Assembly: GCA_051010055.1 (NCBI GenBank)
Contig: JBPCVY010000193.1
Coordinates: 1-5,968, forward strand
Direction of reading: 5' to 3'
Length of the DNA: 5,968 bases
Source of the DNA: CAJQND01 sp051010055
GTDB lineage: Bacteria > Pseudomonadota > Alphaproteobacteria > Rhizobiales > CAJQND01
Notes under the pieces: generated by a model
What the model was told of the DNA's origin: nothing
The model's database searches: none
The model's input: the letters and a program-made list of their open reading frames with translations, nothing else
In this document: piece by piece, positions 5,967 through 5,968 of the stretch
How positions within the stretch are numbered: position 1 is the stretch's first letter
Layout: every line of letters begins with the position of its first letter
Program-made: the position numbers and the translations under genes

Positions 5967-5968
5967 GT

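Overview
The window looks like an ordinary chromosomal stretch from a proteobacterium, most likely an alphaproteobacterium. The reasons are inference from family knowledge: the N-terminal style of the TrmO-like protein, a MipA/OmpV outer-membrane protein (so Gram-negative), a three-gene molybdenum hydroxylase in FAD / [2Fe-2S] / Mo order, moderate GC, and tRNA genes with encoded CCA ends. I cannot name a genus.

Positions 1-3330, minus strand: a tightly packed operon for a xanthine-dehydrogenase-family molybdenum hydroxylase. Transcription runs right to left: FAD subunit (3330-2473), [2Fe-2S] subunit (2468-1992) and Mo-pterin subunit (1988 to beyond base 1, truncated by the window). Gaps between genes are 3-4 nt. 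Electrons would pass from the Mo centre through two [2Fe-2S] clusters to FAD. The active-site loop reads AYRAPGAP, which argues against form I CO dehydrogenase; the substrate is unknown. A possible promoter lies in the 216-nt gap upstream.

Positions 3547-4381, minus strand: a short TrmO/TsaA-family tRNA methyltransferase, preceded by a 71-residue protein with two predicted membrane segments and no assigned function. A compact hairpin sits between them.

Positions 4382-4700 form an AT-rich divergent intergenic region. Positions 4701-5504, plus strand, encode a MipA/OmpV-family outer-membrane beta-barrel protein with a clear signal peptide.

Positions 5537-5832 hold two divergent tRNA genes, tRNA-Gln(UUG) on minus and tRNA-Pro(CGG) on plus, separated by about 144 nt that carries a plausible promoter for each. 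A 16-bp hairpin follows tRNA-Pro. Beyond it, the last ~90 nt contain a tandem 12-mer, its inverted copy and a second short direct repeat. This could be the edge of an element integrated at the tRNA, but no integrase is visible.

I found no CRISPR array, insertion sequence, toxin-antitoxin pair or defence system, and nothing I would call a new system. The points most worth a second look are the repeats beyond tRNA-Pro and the unassigned hydroxylase.
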